From Dillenia suffruticosa (taxonomy: Eukaryota; Streptophyta; Magnoliopsida; Dilleniales; Dilleniaceae), in the NCBI GenBank assembly GCA_033439265.1, contig JAVTVX010000016.1, forward strand, positions 20,072,701-20,136,700: a stretch of DNA of 64,000 bases, given 5' to 3'. How positions within the stretch are numbered: the first letter of the stretch is position 1; every line of letters starts with the position of its first letter. Positions 51,650-64,000 of the stretch are shown here, piece after piece. The translations under genes and the position numbers were made by a program. The notes beneath the pieces were generated by a model, which did not search any database, had not been told where the DNA came from, and worked only from the letters and a program-made list of their open reading frames with translations.

Positions 51650-53047
51650 TCGATGGATTCTTTCCTATTGCTGCCGTTTGTGTCAGTAGTCTTCGCAACT
51701 CAAATTGAAAAAGGACACTGCTGAGCGTATAATAAAATATCCCAATCACTAAATATATCATTGCAAACTGCAAATACTCATCTAGAAGTAAACTTATTCT
51801 CTTGTATTTGATTCAAGCATCCCCTTTAGACATGACAGCATAAAATATAATGCCGCAAAATATACCATTTTAGTTGTTATCATGTATGCATCTCTGTCCT
51901 TGACCCACTCCGTACTTCATAACACTAAACAAGGCCATTTCCATTGGTCTTCCACCGTCTCAATGCAACCAGTCATATTCCGCTCCCACAATTTGAAAGC
52001 ACAAATTGGGACCGGATAAAAGATAAAAAGACTATGAAATGTGTTTCTTTCTTTTTTTTTTTTAATCAAGATGATTGATATTCAAAGTCATACTCCTGAT
52101 ATTTTATATAGAAAATAACTCTTCAAATATAATTTTTTTTATTATCAAATTTCAAACTCAAAATTTAATTAAAAAACTTAATATCTTATATTAGTTTATA
52201 TCTCATTTTCTCGCACGTTCAAAGGATTGCGAGTCGGCATCTAATGAAAATGCAAGGGACAATATAAAGTGCAATGATTTGATTCCCTTGGCAAACTCCG
52301 AAATTCTAAATCATATCCTTTCACATTTATAGCCCCAGTTCACATACGACAACACGGATCTTTCTCCATGTTACCCACCAAAGGAAAATGCAACCAGTCA
52401 TCCCACTCCTCCACAGTTTAATAGCACAAATAAGCAACAAGGTAAAGATAAAGAACACAGTCTTAATTCGATTATGAGCTTCATTAAGGTAGAAAGGTCA
52501 ACGGGGCATTGTCTAAGTACAAAATTGCAGAAATTTCATCCCACAATAAAAAAAAAAAAAAAAAAAAAAACTCACCTATTCCAAATCAATGGTGCAACAT
52601 CGGTCATCATCCGCAAAATCAGTGCATAATTTGATGATCAAAGTAACTGTAAAACGTCTAATTTCCTCTGACAAGCGTGGAAAACTTGATTTATGTCACA
52701 TGACAATGGCATCAACATCAAAACAATTATTGCAAGAAAAGCAAAAATAATAATAATAATAATAAATAACATCATCATCAAAACTCTAAACAACTCAATT
52801 ATTCAAATAAGAGAAAGAGATCAGAGGGTAAACTTTGATTGATTAAGAGCTTCTTGGCAACAAGGGCATCAAGCCAAAAATACAAGGGGCATTACAAATT
52901 CCAACTCTTTCGGCCACCAAAGCCCTAGGCCCTATATCTCCCATTTCACAATTCTTCCCAAAAGTTAAAACATTAGAAAAGAAAAACAGAAGGGGGAAAA
53001 AAGAACATAACTATTGAGATATATAGAAAGAGAAAGACTTGATAACC
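51650..53047. other. Spacer and 3'UTR of the GNAT gene
   Basis: No coding region was seen. It contains a minus-oriented degenerate AT-rich repeat near 52065-52210, a run of about 24 A at 52547-52570 and a short AAT run at 52748-52766. Confidence 0.4.
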
Positions 53048-53854
<807 letters not shown>

Positions 53855-53873
53855 TTAAGATTTGGGTTAGGGA

Positions 53874-53882
53874 TTTATATAG
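53874..53882 (-). promoter_or_regulatory. TATA box of the GNAT gene
   Basis: CTATATAAATCC on the minus strand, about 122 bases upstream of the start codon, matches the plant TATA consensus well. The region upstream also has GGGTCTAGCCCAAAG, which resembles a site II-type element. Confidence 0.55.
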
Positions 53883-54486
53883 GGAAGGGGTATTTTTTTT
53901 TTGCAGCCAATGAATGATGGCTTTTAGCTATGGGTCTTTGGGTCTAGCCCAAAGAGGTTTTTTCTTTTCGGATGATAGTTCGGTCTACGGTTTGGCCTTC
54001 TCTTTGAGGGGAAAATAATAAAATAATAAATAATAAATTAAATACAAAAAATAATTAATTCTTTAAAAAAATTACTTAAATCCAATCTCTACATGCATAT
54101 AATAAACGGATAAATAGTAATAGGATAACAAATTCTAATTCAAAATCCACTCTTTAAAATTTAATTTTTTTTTTTTAAATTCAAATACTCACCTAAATAA
54201 TTTGAAACTTTTAACTAAAATAATAGTTCTAAACTCAATGGTTACACAGCCAAAAAAGAAAGAAAGAAAAACAAAATTCTTTGAAAATTTTGACTAATTA
54301 GCTTAGACTTGATAAGTTAAGAGCCTGTAAATGATTGCTCAAAGGAACATAAAAAGAATTTTTTTAAAAAAAAGAATTTTTTTTAAAAAAAAATCACCAT
54401 TAAAACTCATTTAACTTATTTGTCGAATTTCAAGCTATCCATGCAATTTGGTGAAATTGATTATCTCATAGATTAGGTTTTATTTT

Positions 54487-54830
54487 TCATCATTGCACGG
54501 AAATAAAAAATACAGAAAAGACACTTTATAATAAATATAAGAAATGAAAATGTGAGAAAATACATAAATATAAAAATTTTTATATAAATATTAATTATTT
54601 ATAAAAATAATAGAATACTTCTATTTTATAATCAGAATCTAAAATGATATAATATGTAATTATTAATTTAAAAATTAATATAAAAATTATAATTATAATT
54701 AAATAAGAAATAATATATTAAATATAAAAAATATGAATATAAAAATATAAAAAATTATGTAAATATTAATTAATTTAATAACCTAAGGTAATATTTTGGA
54801 AATGTTTTGAAAATGAAAAAAGCAGTTGTT
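54487..54830 (+). repeat. 300-400 bp AT-rich dispersed repeat, copy 3
   Basis: Two TTATATAAATATTAATT-type direct repeats about 190 bp apart, with TATTTTATAATCAGAATCTA and TTATAATTATAATTAAATAA between them, end in TTTTGGAAATGTTTTGAAAA. Confidence 0.65.
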
Positions 54831-55313
54831 GTGTATAAGAGGTACACGTTTCCCCTAACATGGAGTTTCAGGTCAATAATGCAATTACACTTGTATTCTA
54901 TATGTTGAATTATGCAATTTCGCTTGGAATTGGCTATCTTGGATTTTGGCCATTCAATTCAAAATGCGCCAAAAACCCTTAAAAACTCAACAACAGACCC
55001 ACCTACCCCACAAGATTAGGATTGACAATATATATATATATATATATATAATTTTGGAGAAAGTATCATCTTCATAATCACAATTCCATTTTGGAATTAT
55101 GGAGAAGCCCATTTGCTCCATTTGCTGCATTTGCTGCAACTCTGTAATAAAAGTCACCCTGACATTTTTTTATTTAGTGACAAAATATTAATTTTTTTTA
55201 ATTAAGGTATAGAGTTTGAATTTTAAGAATAAAAAAATAAACGCCGAAAGAATCCATTCTTAAAATTAGATTTCATAATTTTCGAACTGAATTTATATAT
55301 AGGCTATTCGATG

Positions 55314-55348
<35 letters not shown>

Positions 55349-55589
55349 TTTAGTAAATTTATATTTTTTTGAAAATATGTAATGTGGTTGGTTATTAGCA
55401 TTTTTGTAAAAAAAAGGTTTAGGTTGAGTTTGAAACTTTATTTAATACTAATTTAGCTTAATTTATCCTCTACTTTTATATTTTATTTTCATTGAAATCA
55501 TAAAATAACTAAAATTATTTTATATTAATATTGTTCTTATTAAAAATTCCACTCAATTTCATTCTCAACCCATGCTCATCCTATATTAC

Positions 55590-55990
55590 ATGGAAATAGA
55601 AATGAAGAAACAGAAACGAATACAAAACGATATGACGAAATATTATTTTATAAAAATATAGAAAACAAAAACGTAAACAAATACATAAATATATAAAATA
55701 TAATGAATTTTATGTAAATGTTAATTATTTTATAAAAATAATAAAATAGTCATATTTTATAATAAAAATATAAAATGATCAAATATGTAATTATTAACTT
55801 AAGACAATTAATATAAAAATAAAAATTATAATTAAATAAATAAATAATTTATTAAATATTAAAAAATACATAATTACAAAAAATATAAAAATTTTTATAT
55901 AAATATAAATTAATTTACTTTCTTGAAACATTTTGAAAATAAAAAATATTTTCAAAATAAAAAAACGTTAATTTTGAAAAATTTTAGTGC
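55590..55990 (+). repeat. 300-400 bp AT-rich dispersed repeat, copy 4
   Basis: It begins GAAATAGAAATGAAGAAACA, has the paired internal direct repeats and the TATTTTATAATAAAAATATA block, and ends TTGAAACATTTTGAAAAT. It is the longest copy and keeps the purine-rich start best. Confidence 0.65.
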
Positions 55991-56303
55991 ATCGTACAAC
56001 TCAACTTTTCTTTGAACCCTTCTAACATTTGAGAGAGACGGTGTGCTTAGTATTAAGGTTGCAGTGGGTTTCTGCCACGTAAGTGCCTGCGACATCTCGA
56101 AGCGGCGGACGGTTGTGCAGGTTTACATGGATTTGGTCAACTGTGATCTCTCCATTCAATTCAAATTCTGCCCACCGGCCCCTAAAATCTTCCACTCGCA
56201 TCCCTCTTTCTTGGGCAAATTGGCCCCGCCTATTCTTCTTTTTGACTCTTTGACAAGCCTACTTACGTTGTAATTTTGTAAAGTTTGTCTTCAACAAAAT
56301 TTC

Positions 56304-56363
56304 AAATCAATGCATTTGACGAATACTTGATTTAAATCAATGCATTTGACGAATACTTGATCT
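56304..56363. repeat. 30-bp tandem duplication
   Basis: AAATCAATGCATTTGACGAA plus TACTTGATTT occurs twice head to tail (56304-56333, 56334-56363) with one difference, so it is probably recent. Confidence 0.95.
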
Positions 56364-57577
56364 AGTAAAAAAATTATTAAATCTCTTAATTAAGTTTATA
56401 TTCAAAACTTAAAAATGAAAAATATGAGAGAATCAATCTTTTAAATAAAATTCATAAATGTTCAATTTGGATTAATCGAAATATAATATCAAAAAAAATA
56501 TTCCAAATCTATATCATATACATTGTACTAAATTAAGTTAGAGACAACATGCGGTAACTTAAAAGCCATGACTAGGAAAACACAATAAAAAGTGTGTGAA
56601 CTCATCTTGAAGAGCTTAAATACCGCTTAGCTTTTGAGACTTATGAAATTTCTTACCATAGATCAAAACCAAACCCCTCGAGTATATTATTGGAGCTATA
56701 TACATATTTGTACATATGCAATGCCATTATTACTTTTGTCATAGCTACAATATTTGTAGCCGGTCACAATGTGTGTGCACCAAGCAAAGGTATCGAGCAA
56801 GTGCAATAACAACTTTCAGACTATCTGCACTCAGCAACTATAATGCGAAGTGTGCAGGAGCTCCCTTTCAAGAGGTTGATCCTGATTACTCTTGAAATGA
56901 ATTTGATTTCTTACCTCCAACTTAACATCAACCTGGAGTGCCATATTTTTTTTAAATTGTATAAGAATTTGAATATGAAATCACCTAAGAGAGAAATGTT
57001 TGTACCACCAAATTGTCTCCTTTGGAAACAACCTGGAGTGCCATATTGGAGCAACTTGTGCGTGCGCACGCGGGCGCATGCTCTTATGTATGCAAGTCAT
57101 TCTTTTGTTATATCCGCAACCTCCATAACCATTAAGGGTATATCAAGGAAGGCTGTGTTTTCCTTTATAAACGGTAGAAACAAAAAGGACAATTAGAAAA
57201 CCAAGATAAAAAACGAGTAACAGCAAAAATTTTTAACCATCCACCATGCAGGTATTCTCCTTTTGGGGGTTTCTTAAAATGATCATAACTAAGAAACAAA
57301 TTCAAGCATCAACTAAGGGGACCTACAGTTCCCTACCATGTCAAGGTAACAGTCCTAAAGGAAACCTAAGAGAATTCGACCTACTCCACATGAATTTGAG
57401 GAAGAATGAAAAGAAGGATCTGTATACTCCTAAACTATTCCCGAATCAGGATACTCTCGATACTTTACACAAAGATTTCATAGACCCTTTTGGTCACAGA
57501 AATCGCAATTCCTTTGGCAAGCTTGATTGTGTGAGAAATTGTTTGAACTACTATTCATCAAGTGGTTGAGCATCCAC
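56364..57577. other. Spacer and ELF6-like 3'UTR
   Basis: The left part holds another degenerate AT-rich repeat tail (56380-56500). The right part, from about 57180, is probably the 3'UTR of the minus-strand demethylase gene. No coding region was recognised. Confidence 0.4.
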
Positions 57578-60500
57578 CTACTTTTCTTCAGGTGGTTGAG
57601 AGTTCACATAATGTCCCATTCTTCGTCTATGCCTGCTATAGTCTGATATAAACCTGAAAGTACGGCCACAACCCTCGATCTTGCACTCATAAGGTCGCTC
57701 CCCGGTATGCACTCGTTCATGCTCAGTCCTAGCCCATGCCCACTTGAATGACATGGTGCAACCCTTCCATGGACACTTTAGGGGCCTATCATCCTCATGA
57801 ACACGTTGGTGAAGCACAGCACACTTGTGGGAGCTGAATCGCTTCCCACAGCCTTGATGATGACATTTGTTGCTTAAATGTAACCGCAACTCTGCTTTTG
57901 ACTTGAACCTCATGAGGCAGACTTCTATGTTACACCTATAAGATACCTTTGTGTTTGTTTCCCTGTCATTGCAGGAAGTTGAATCAATTGAGTGCTTTCT
58001 TGGCTTCTTTGAAGCTCGCTTTTCAGTTGGTTTGCTGATTGAGCTTCCATCAGTTGCATCCTTTCTGGCTCTTGACCTTAATCCTTCACATGGACTCCTG
58101 ATAAAACCACTGAAATTATACTCGGCTTCAGTTTCCAGCTCCACTTCTTTTTTTCTTTTGCTTTCCTTTCTTTTGGCCGTCTTTGGTTCCGCCATGGTGT
58201 CAACATCTTCCAGCTCCCCGTCTTCCATAGCAGAACAAAATTCACCTCCACTGCAAACATCATCCATACTGGGATTCTCCTTTTGTAACTCAGAACTTTC
58301 GTCCACTGCCATGGCTGCAGTCTGATGATTGACAGACCTCACATCATTTATATTAAGCCCCTCTCCATTATTTCCATTTATGGCATGAATTTCTTGCGGC
58401 AAATCATTATTAATAGTCAGGCAATCACAGATCTCAACTTCCATGCAAGATTCCTCCATATTTTTGTCCATCTCAGCATTAGAACCTCCAGCAACTGCGC
58501 TAGCAACATGTGAAGAAGCCATGTGGTCAATAAAATCCTCATTCTTGTTTATTGAACTATTTATGTCAACATGAATATCACCACTCTCTTCACGGTTATT
58601 TCGAATCTCAGCACTGGAGACCTCCATGTCCATATTGATCCCTTCTGAAACATTCTTCTCACCCTCTATTTCACTCTGTTCAACTTGAGAGATGGTGCCG
58701 GTAACTGGACTAGCAGAATCCTTGTTCGCCTCAACATATTCTACTGAGGCTTTGATCTCAGCTCGCACCTCCAGATTATTGCTGGCCCCAGAAAAGCAAG
58801 CCTTGTTCTGCATCTCTGCCTCAGCAGGTTCAGCAAATTTAGCAACAGCATATGATGAACATGACCCTTGTGCAGGAACAGAAATCTCAGTCAGATCTTT
58901 GGTTCCTATATGGTCCCGGACACTATGCTCAACTTTGGAAGTTCTAGTCAAAGAAGAATGACTAGATCCTGCAACATCAACATCAATATTTTCAATGCCA
59001 TTATGATCTATTTCTGCAATGCCTCCACTTTCAATAGGATGTCCACAATTAGCAGCTGAAGCTTCTTCAGAGTGCCCTTTAGCATCTCTGTCCCTCATGT
59101 TTGCTCCAAATGTACCTTTTCCCTTCCTTCTTCTTGAATATTGAAGAAGTTTAACTTCTTTCCCAACCATGCTTGTATCCGAATTTCGTCCTGAGACTTC
59201 ATTCTTCACCGTTTGAATGCTTCCACCCTGCTTGAAACCCAATGTCTGTCCATGCTTGCATTTTGAACGAGGCCTGCGGGAGCACCACTTGAGATTTGAA
59301 GATTCTGAAGTCAGCACTATATCAGAGAGCAGCCCATTCAAGGCCAAAGCATGCTGTATACACCTTGGTGGAGAAGCCTTTCTGCCTTTCACACAGTATT
59401 CCAGGTTTATACCAAGTTTGGAGGTCCAGTCTTCTATACAATCATCTTGCTTTTCAAAGTCATTGGCAAGATCAATCAGATTGATATCTACTTGGGATGC
59501 AGTCTCCAACGGAACCTCATTATAGCGAAAGGGAGTACCAAGATCTTCTGCAATAGCTGCAGCATTCGCCTTTATCTTTTTGAAGTCTACCATAAAAGGA
59601 TGAAACCAAACATCAATTAGTCATGAAATAAAGTGGTTTGCATTTGTGGCACCATGACTAATGTGCAAACAAAACATAGGGGCATTAGAAGAAGAGAGAT
59701 TGATGTCTTGAGTTCATACAACAGCATCTGTCAGGTTGCCCCCTAGGTGGCTCTAGTACCTATTTTCTCACTAAAATGGAAAAAACCCATAAAATAGCAA
59801 GCTTCTTTTAAACATTGCCCGTCCTCTAACTACATAAATTTAACAAGTTACAAAAATAAAAGATATCGGGGGTTGAGTTGGGAAAACAAATCAATGTCAA
59901 TGCTGGCCAACTCAATTTGTTTTTGATATTTAATCACATCCCAAAAGCAATTGGAGTAAAGAATCTTTCAACAGCAGAGATAGGACAGTTTTCAAGCCCA
60001 AAACTATTAAGATAATGTTTCGGATATAGCCTCATACCTGAATGGCAAATTACAAGCAAATTTGCTCCACCCATGGACTGCAACAGCTCCTCAACTTGGA
60101 TAGCATGCTCCAGGCAGAAAATTCGTGGTCTCAAAAATTCGGTGGAAGTATTCCACTGCTCATTAGTCTTTATTGCGGATAATATGGATGAATCATCCTG
60201 AGAAACAGAAGATTGACATACAGTGGAGTGATCATTTGTAGCAGAATCTTGGGTCTCTGACTTGGATATTGAAGATAAGTCAAATGGTACTCCAGATGTT
60301 TCACCACCTCTTATACAAGTCTGATTGACCCCGTAGTTTGGGCCTTCGGCTACTGGAGAAGGTTCATTGCATTCTGAAAATAACTTTTATTCTATATCAG
60401 CCACTGGAAATCCCGTTTATTATCTACTAATACAAATTCATCCTTACACCTTTAAATGGAGTAAGTTGAAATAAAATAGAATAGGCAGGAAGAGGACCCT

Positions 60501-63283
60501 TGAATAGCATAATCAGATATCAATCCACAAAATGGTAAAAGAAATCAAAAACCGAGGTCCCCTTCAATGGTCAGAATAGTGTTGCTCTGGCAACGATAAC
60601 ACATCATAATTTGTTTCTCCGCCCTGCTGCTTCTCAAAGTGACCTATTCAAAAGTATACTGCTTGGCAGTGGACTGTACTAAGACTAGCCCCTCAATTTG
60701 TTACTCATCAATCAAACTTCTATACAAGGAAAGATGGTAGTCAAACCACCACATTATCAAGTACCTGTTTTAAAACTATTACACTGTTAAGTTGAACCTA
60801 TTTTCGCCCTTTCTCTTTTCCTAGCATAGAGAACTAAATTATTAACCCATATGCATGTTGAAATTGTTACAAGCTACAGCTATCCAGGTAGATGATAAGA
60901 CACTCGGGCTAACAAATAATAGTTCAGGAACACATCTTCATTATGAAACTTCTCACAAAAATTTAGGAAAATAGAGGAAATTCACCCATTATTTGCATCT
61001 CCAATAATTTTGCAGTTACGTGAGTACTGAAGCACCAGTAACAAAAGACTTTTAACCTTGCTCAGGAAGCAAAGTTCACCAGATTCTCGTGCTTGACAAA
61101 AGTTGAGCATATCTTCAATAAATTAACAAGTGTAGTGTTGGGCATAAGATGCATGAAATGGACCACAACTAGAAGAATGAATCATTGTAGCATTTGGAAA
61201 AGATGATTAGAAGTAAAAACAAAAGCCAGCTACAAAAGTGCAGCTAAAAGTCAAAGCACACCATTCTCCATTTATTAGGCCTACAGAACAAGAAGTACCA
61301 ACCACTTAAAGGAAACTAAACATTAAAACTTATTATAATTGTCTTCAAACTTTCTTAACTTTTTCCTTCCCAATGCCAAAGCACATTGTCTTCTACTTGT
61401 CTGCTAATAGCCAAAGGAGCACTTTGAACCTCTTCAAGGAGCCTAAAGAGTGAAACTTATAATGGTCAGACCTTAATTTCATAGTCTTCTAGCATTCTCC
61501 ATTTTTGTAATTATCATTGTTTTGGGTTAAGAAATTGTAAAAATCATGGAAAAGAAAAACATAGGCTCGGAGGCATCTTCCCATCTTGAGTATGATACAT
61601 GGACTTCGTTGAAGGGCTCGAATTAACAACAGAATCACATTACATGCAGTCTGGCAAATTCATCAATGCTCATTCATATAACTTTGGGCGAGAATCCAGC
61701 AGAATTTATTCTTTTGAAACAAATTAATTGTTTGATAAGTCAAAGGCTAGAATTAACAGAGTAAGTAACAAAGAATACAAGAGAAATATGAAGCTGAATT
61801 ACCTGAAGCGGCAAACAAATCACTTCCTTTGAACTCCTTTGAGAAATGAGATGAAACAGGCATTGAAACTCCAACCCCTTGAACCAGCAAAGATTCCATA
61901 GGCAGAATTTCCACTGATGCCTTCTCAGAAGGTTGGATGACAGACATAAATGGGAAACCCAGAATCCCACAAGCCACACATGCTGATGTTCCTGAATCTA
62001 CTTGAAAATCACATGTCGAGATATCATCATCCCAATATAAACCATTAACTGTCTCCATGTATTGGTGCATCTCATCAATTAGATTTTTACAGTCCTTGCC
62101 ATTTTTGCAATGGATGGGTGATGTAACATTTGTATCTTTCTCTTTTTGTTTATCACATTCTTCATTTGCAGATGGCAGCAAGTCTGGATCCCATAACACA
62201 ACACGGTAAGTAGATGCTTTTTGCACAAGGCTTGACAAAACACTGTTTTCTTTTAAAACATCTTCAATAAAAACCTTCTTCACCAGTTGCTCTCTCTCCT
62301 CCTTCAGACGATCTCGGAGACGAGAACTTCGGGCCCCAGGTAATAATGATCTTGGAACACTGAAACCAGAGAAGTCCACCAAATGAAATCTGAGACAAGC
62401 CTTCACTCTGGTGCAAACTCGTGCAAACTTGCTATAATGAACAATTATTGAACAAGCGAATTCAAGAGAATGAAAAACTAAAGATAAACTTAAACATAGA
62501 AATCTCAATTTTGTTAGCTTTAGCAGCGGACAACCTCTAAACTTAGATGGGTCCAGTCAATCCAAACTAGGAGTTTTTGTGCAATGAAAAGGAAATTCTG
62601 GTTCTATCCTTAAAAAAATTAAGAAGAAGATGTTGACTTAACCTATAAACATTTATTGACTTCAAATTCAAATTGTTATGTGCAGTTGCGAGTATATCCC
62701 CAAGTACAAGCTTACATTAAAAGGTTTTACGGGGGCAACAAAACACGCAAGAAATAAAACAGATCACACTCAATAATATTGCAAGGTCATTCACTTCAAT
62801 GCATGTAGAGGCCCATACTAGATGTACACAACATATAGCAAGACAACAACCCCATTCTATCCCATACATACTTCCATGGTTATGAAGCCAATCCCAATCA
62901 CCCAAAAAGTTTACTCCAACTTGTTAGAATGTAAACAACCCATGTCTCCTACAAAGTAAGTCTAATAAGAGCAGCAGCATAATAAATATTGAGGCAACTG
63001 GGATGACAGTTGAGAATTTGAGCAGATAAGCTAAAACTAACTTCTGCCTCATATTATGAAAAGAAGATTGATAGTTTGCCATCCAATAGCATGCAGTTTT
63101 TGTCCCTAAATAGTGCAAAGAGAATAGCTGACCTTGAAATGAATGACATTGTCAATAAATATAGCAGTTGCTGATGAGAAAGCATGGGAAGAATGTCCAT
63201 GGCAGCTCTGCGTACTGCAGCTTCCTTTGCTATTTTAAGCCATTGTGAAGTCCCAAAATTAGCAGCTTCCCCACAATTAAAAC
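57578..63283 (-). CDS. ELF6: ELF6-like JmjC histone H3K27 demethylase, C-terminal part
   Basis: ELF6/REF6 enzymes remove methyl groups from H3K27 and are guided to DNA by a C-terminal zinc-finger array. Four minus-strand exons are visible: 63133-63283, 61803-62359, 60038-60373 and 57578-59586, with matching phases. They encode about 1017 residues. The first begins in the tail of the JmjC domain (GFNCGEAANFGTSQWLKIA) and runs through LLYLLTMSFISSVPRSLLPG. Next come RLRDRLKEEREQLVKKVF, VVLWDPDLLPS and a Cys-containing C5HC2-like segment. Then RPRIFCLEHAIQVEELL leads into DWTSKLGINLEYCVKGRK, which resembles ELF6 more than REF6. A long acidic variable region follows, with four tandem C2H2 fingers at the end (CPWKGCTMSFKWAWARTEH, then CGRTFRFISDYSRHRRRMGH). 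The JmjN and catalytic JmjC core lie beyond the window. No damage is seen in the visible exons. Confidence 0.92.
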
Positions 63284-64000
63284 CTAAAGTTGCGAAATGA
63301 GCACATAAGAAACCAAATTCAGTCTATAATTTAATAATTTGTGATGAATATTCAATAAGAAATGTAAGTGTCAACATCATCATTGTCACAACCACAATGC
63401 ACCTACACATACAACTATTCAGTAGGACACATATCAAGTGTTTTACCCCATCGAAAACAAAAGCAGATTTTTTTTAGTAAGTGAGACAGGACTCTTGTGT
63501 TCTTGCCATCAGTATATCAAATAACAAAGAAATGAAAAAACATGAACAGCTGTAACAGTAATATGTGGTTGAGATTCCCCATGAAATTACAAATGTGATG
63601 TTATTCCCAAGTCCCAACTGTAGATTTTAAAGTAACACAATGATTAAATCGCCAATAATATTCCACCAAGAATACCGAAAACCTCCATTAGCACTGCCTC
63701 AAGAAAGGAGACATGAGATCTAGCTGCAATCACCACCTCATCCCCCAAAGCCCCCCAACCCAAAAGAAAGGGAAAAACTCTACAGTCCCATTACATTCAA
63801 GGCCACATCAAAGCAGCTCTCATAGGAGTAATGCATATATTTCGGCAACTGCTACCAGCTTAGTTTCCCTCTCAGCTCCATTGCCCATCCAAACAGTTCC
63901 TCTGATGTAAAGTAGAGTAGAACCTTAGCACTGCAGAAAATCCTTAAGATTGAAACTCCACTCCACCCATGGATAACCAACACATAACTACCTATTTACG
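63284..64000 (-). other. Intron of the ELF6-like gene to window end
   Basis: Upstream of the exon at 63283 I found no further JmjC exon up to 64000. This is probably one long intron continuing beyond the window. Confidence 0.45.

Larger units (their letters stand above)
53900..56040. other. AT-rich spacer
   Basis: No gene was recognised. Two copies of the 300-400 bp AT-rich repeat lie here, plus AT runs at 55029-55049 and 55317-55344. Confidence 0.4.

Noticed and set aside
56043-56273. Open plus-strand frame of 76 codons
   Set aside because: No homology recognised; composition is unlike the coding exons nearby and it lacks supporting splice or promoter context.
57951-58961. Several plus-strand frames over the ELF6-like last exon
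   Set aside because: They are antisense shadows of a 670-codon open exon with clear zinc fingers.

Overview
This window is plant nuclear DNA from a eudicot (species not identified). Its genes are intron-rich with short AT-rich GT-AG introns, CT/GA microsatellites sit near gene starts, and the spacers are AT-rich and full of old retroposons. Every protein I recognise is a plant family member: PUF/Pumilio, ribosomal P1, a class VII receptor-like cytoplasmic kinase, ABCG24/28-type transporter, plastid GET3B, a Zim17-type zinc finger protein, NATA1-like acetyltransferase and ELF6-type JmjC demethylase.

Layout. 1-3978: the 3' end of a plus-strand Pumilio gene, with an antisense LINE relic in the intron at the left edge. 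4890-6474: a truncated, frameshifted relic of a TFIIIC 90-kDa subunit (GTF3C4-like) gene, split by a 5'-truncated LINE. 6810-7320 (minus): acidic ribosomal protein P1. 9763-12549 (minus): a PCRK1-like kinase with an apparent leader intron reaching about 13862. 14406-16686: an old broken LTR element. 16.7-21.6 kb: AT-rich spacer with SINE-like relics. 22277-29187: a 14-exon ABCG transporter. 29950-34243 (minus): 11-exon plastid GET3B. 35518-37876 (minus): DNL-type zinc finger protein. 38-43 kb: spacer with well-preserved SINEs. 43047-44252 (minus): a single-exon pseudokinase. 44.5-53 kb: spacer with a decayed plastid trnI-16S rDNA insertion and another SINE. 53048-53752 (minus): GNAT acetyltransferase. 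57578-63283 and beyond (minus): the C-terminal two thirds of an ELF6-like histone demethylase, running off the right edge.

The genes are ordinary single plant genes and do not form a cluster or pathway. I found no convincing novel multi-gene system. The points most worth a second look are two GC-AG introns, a NAGNAG acceptor at the GET3B transit-peptide junction, a triply degenerate pseudokinase, a nuclear plastid-DNA fossil, SINE families with intact target-site duplications including a 19-bp micro-insertion, and a LINE insertion whose removal in the mind restores an open host exon. Exon boundaries come from reading splice sites and remembered family sequences; no alignment or search was run.
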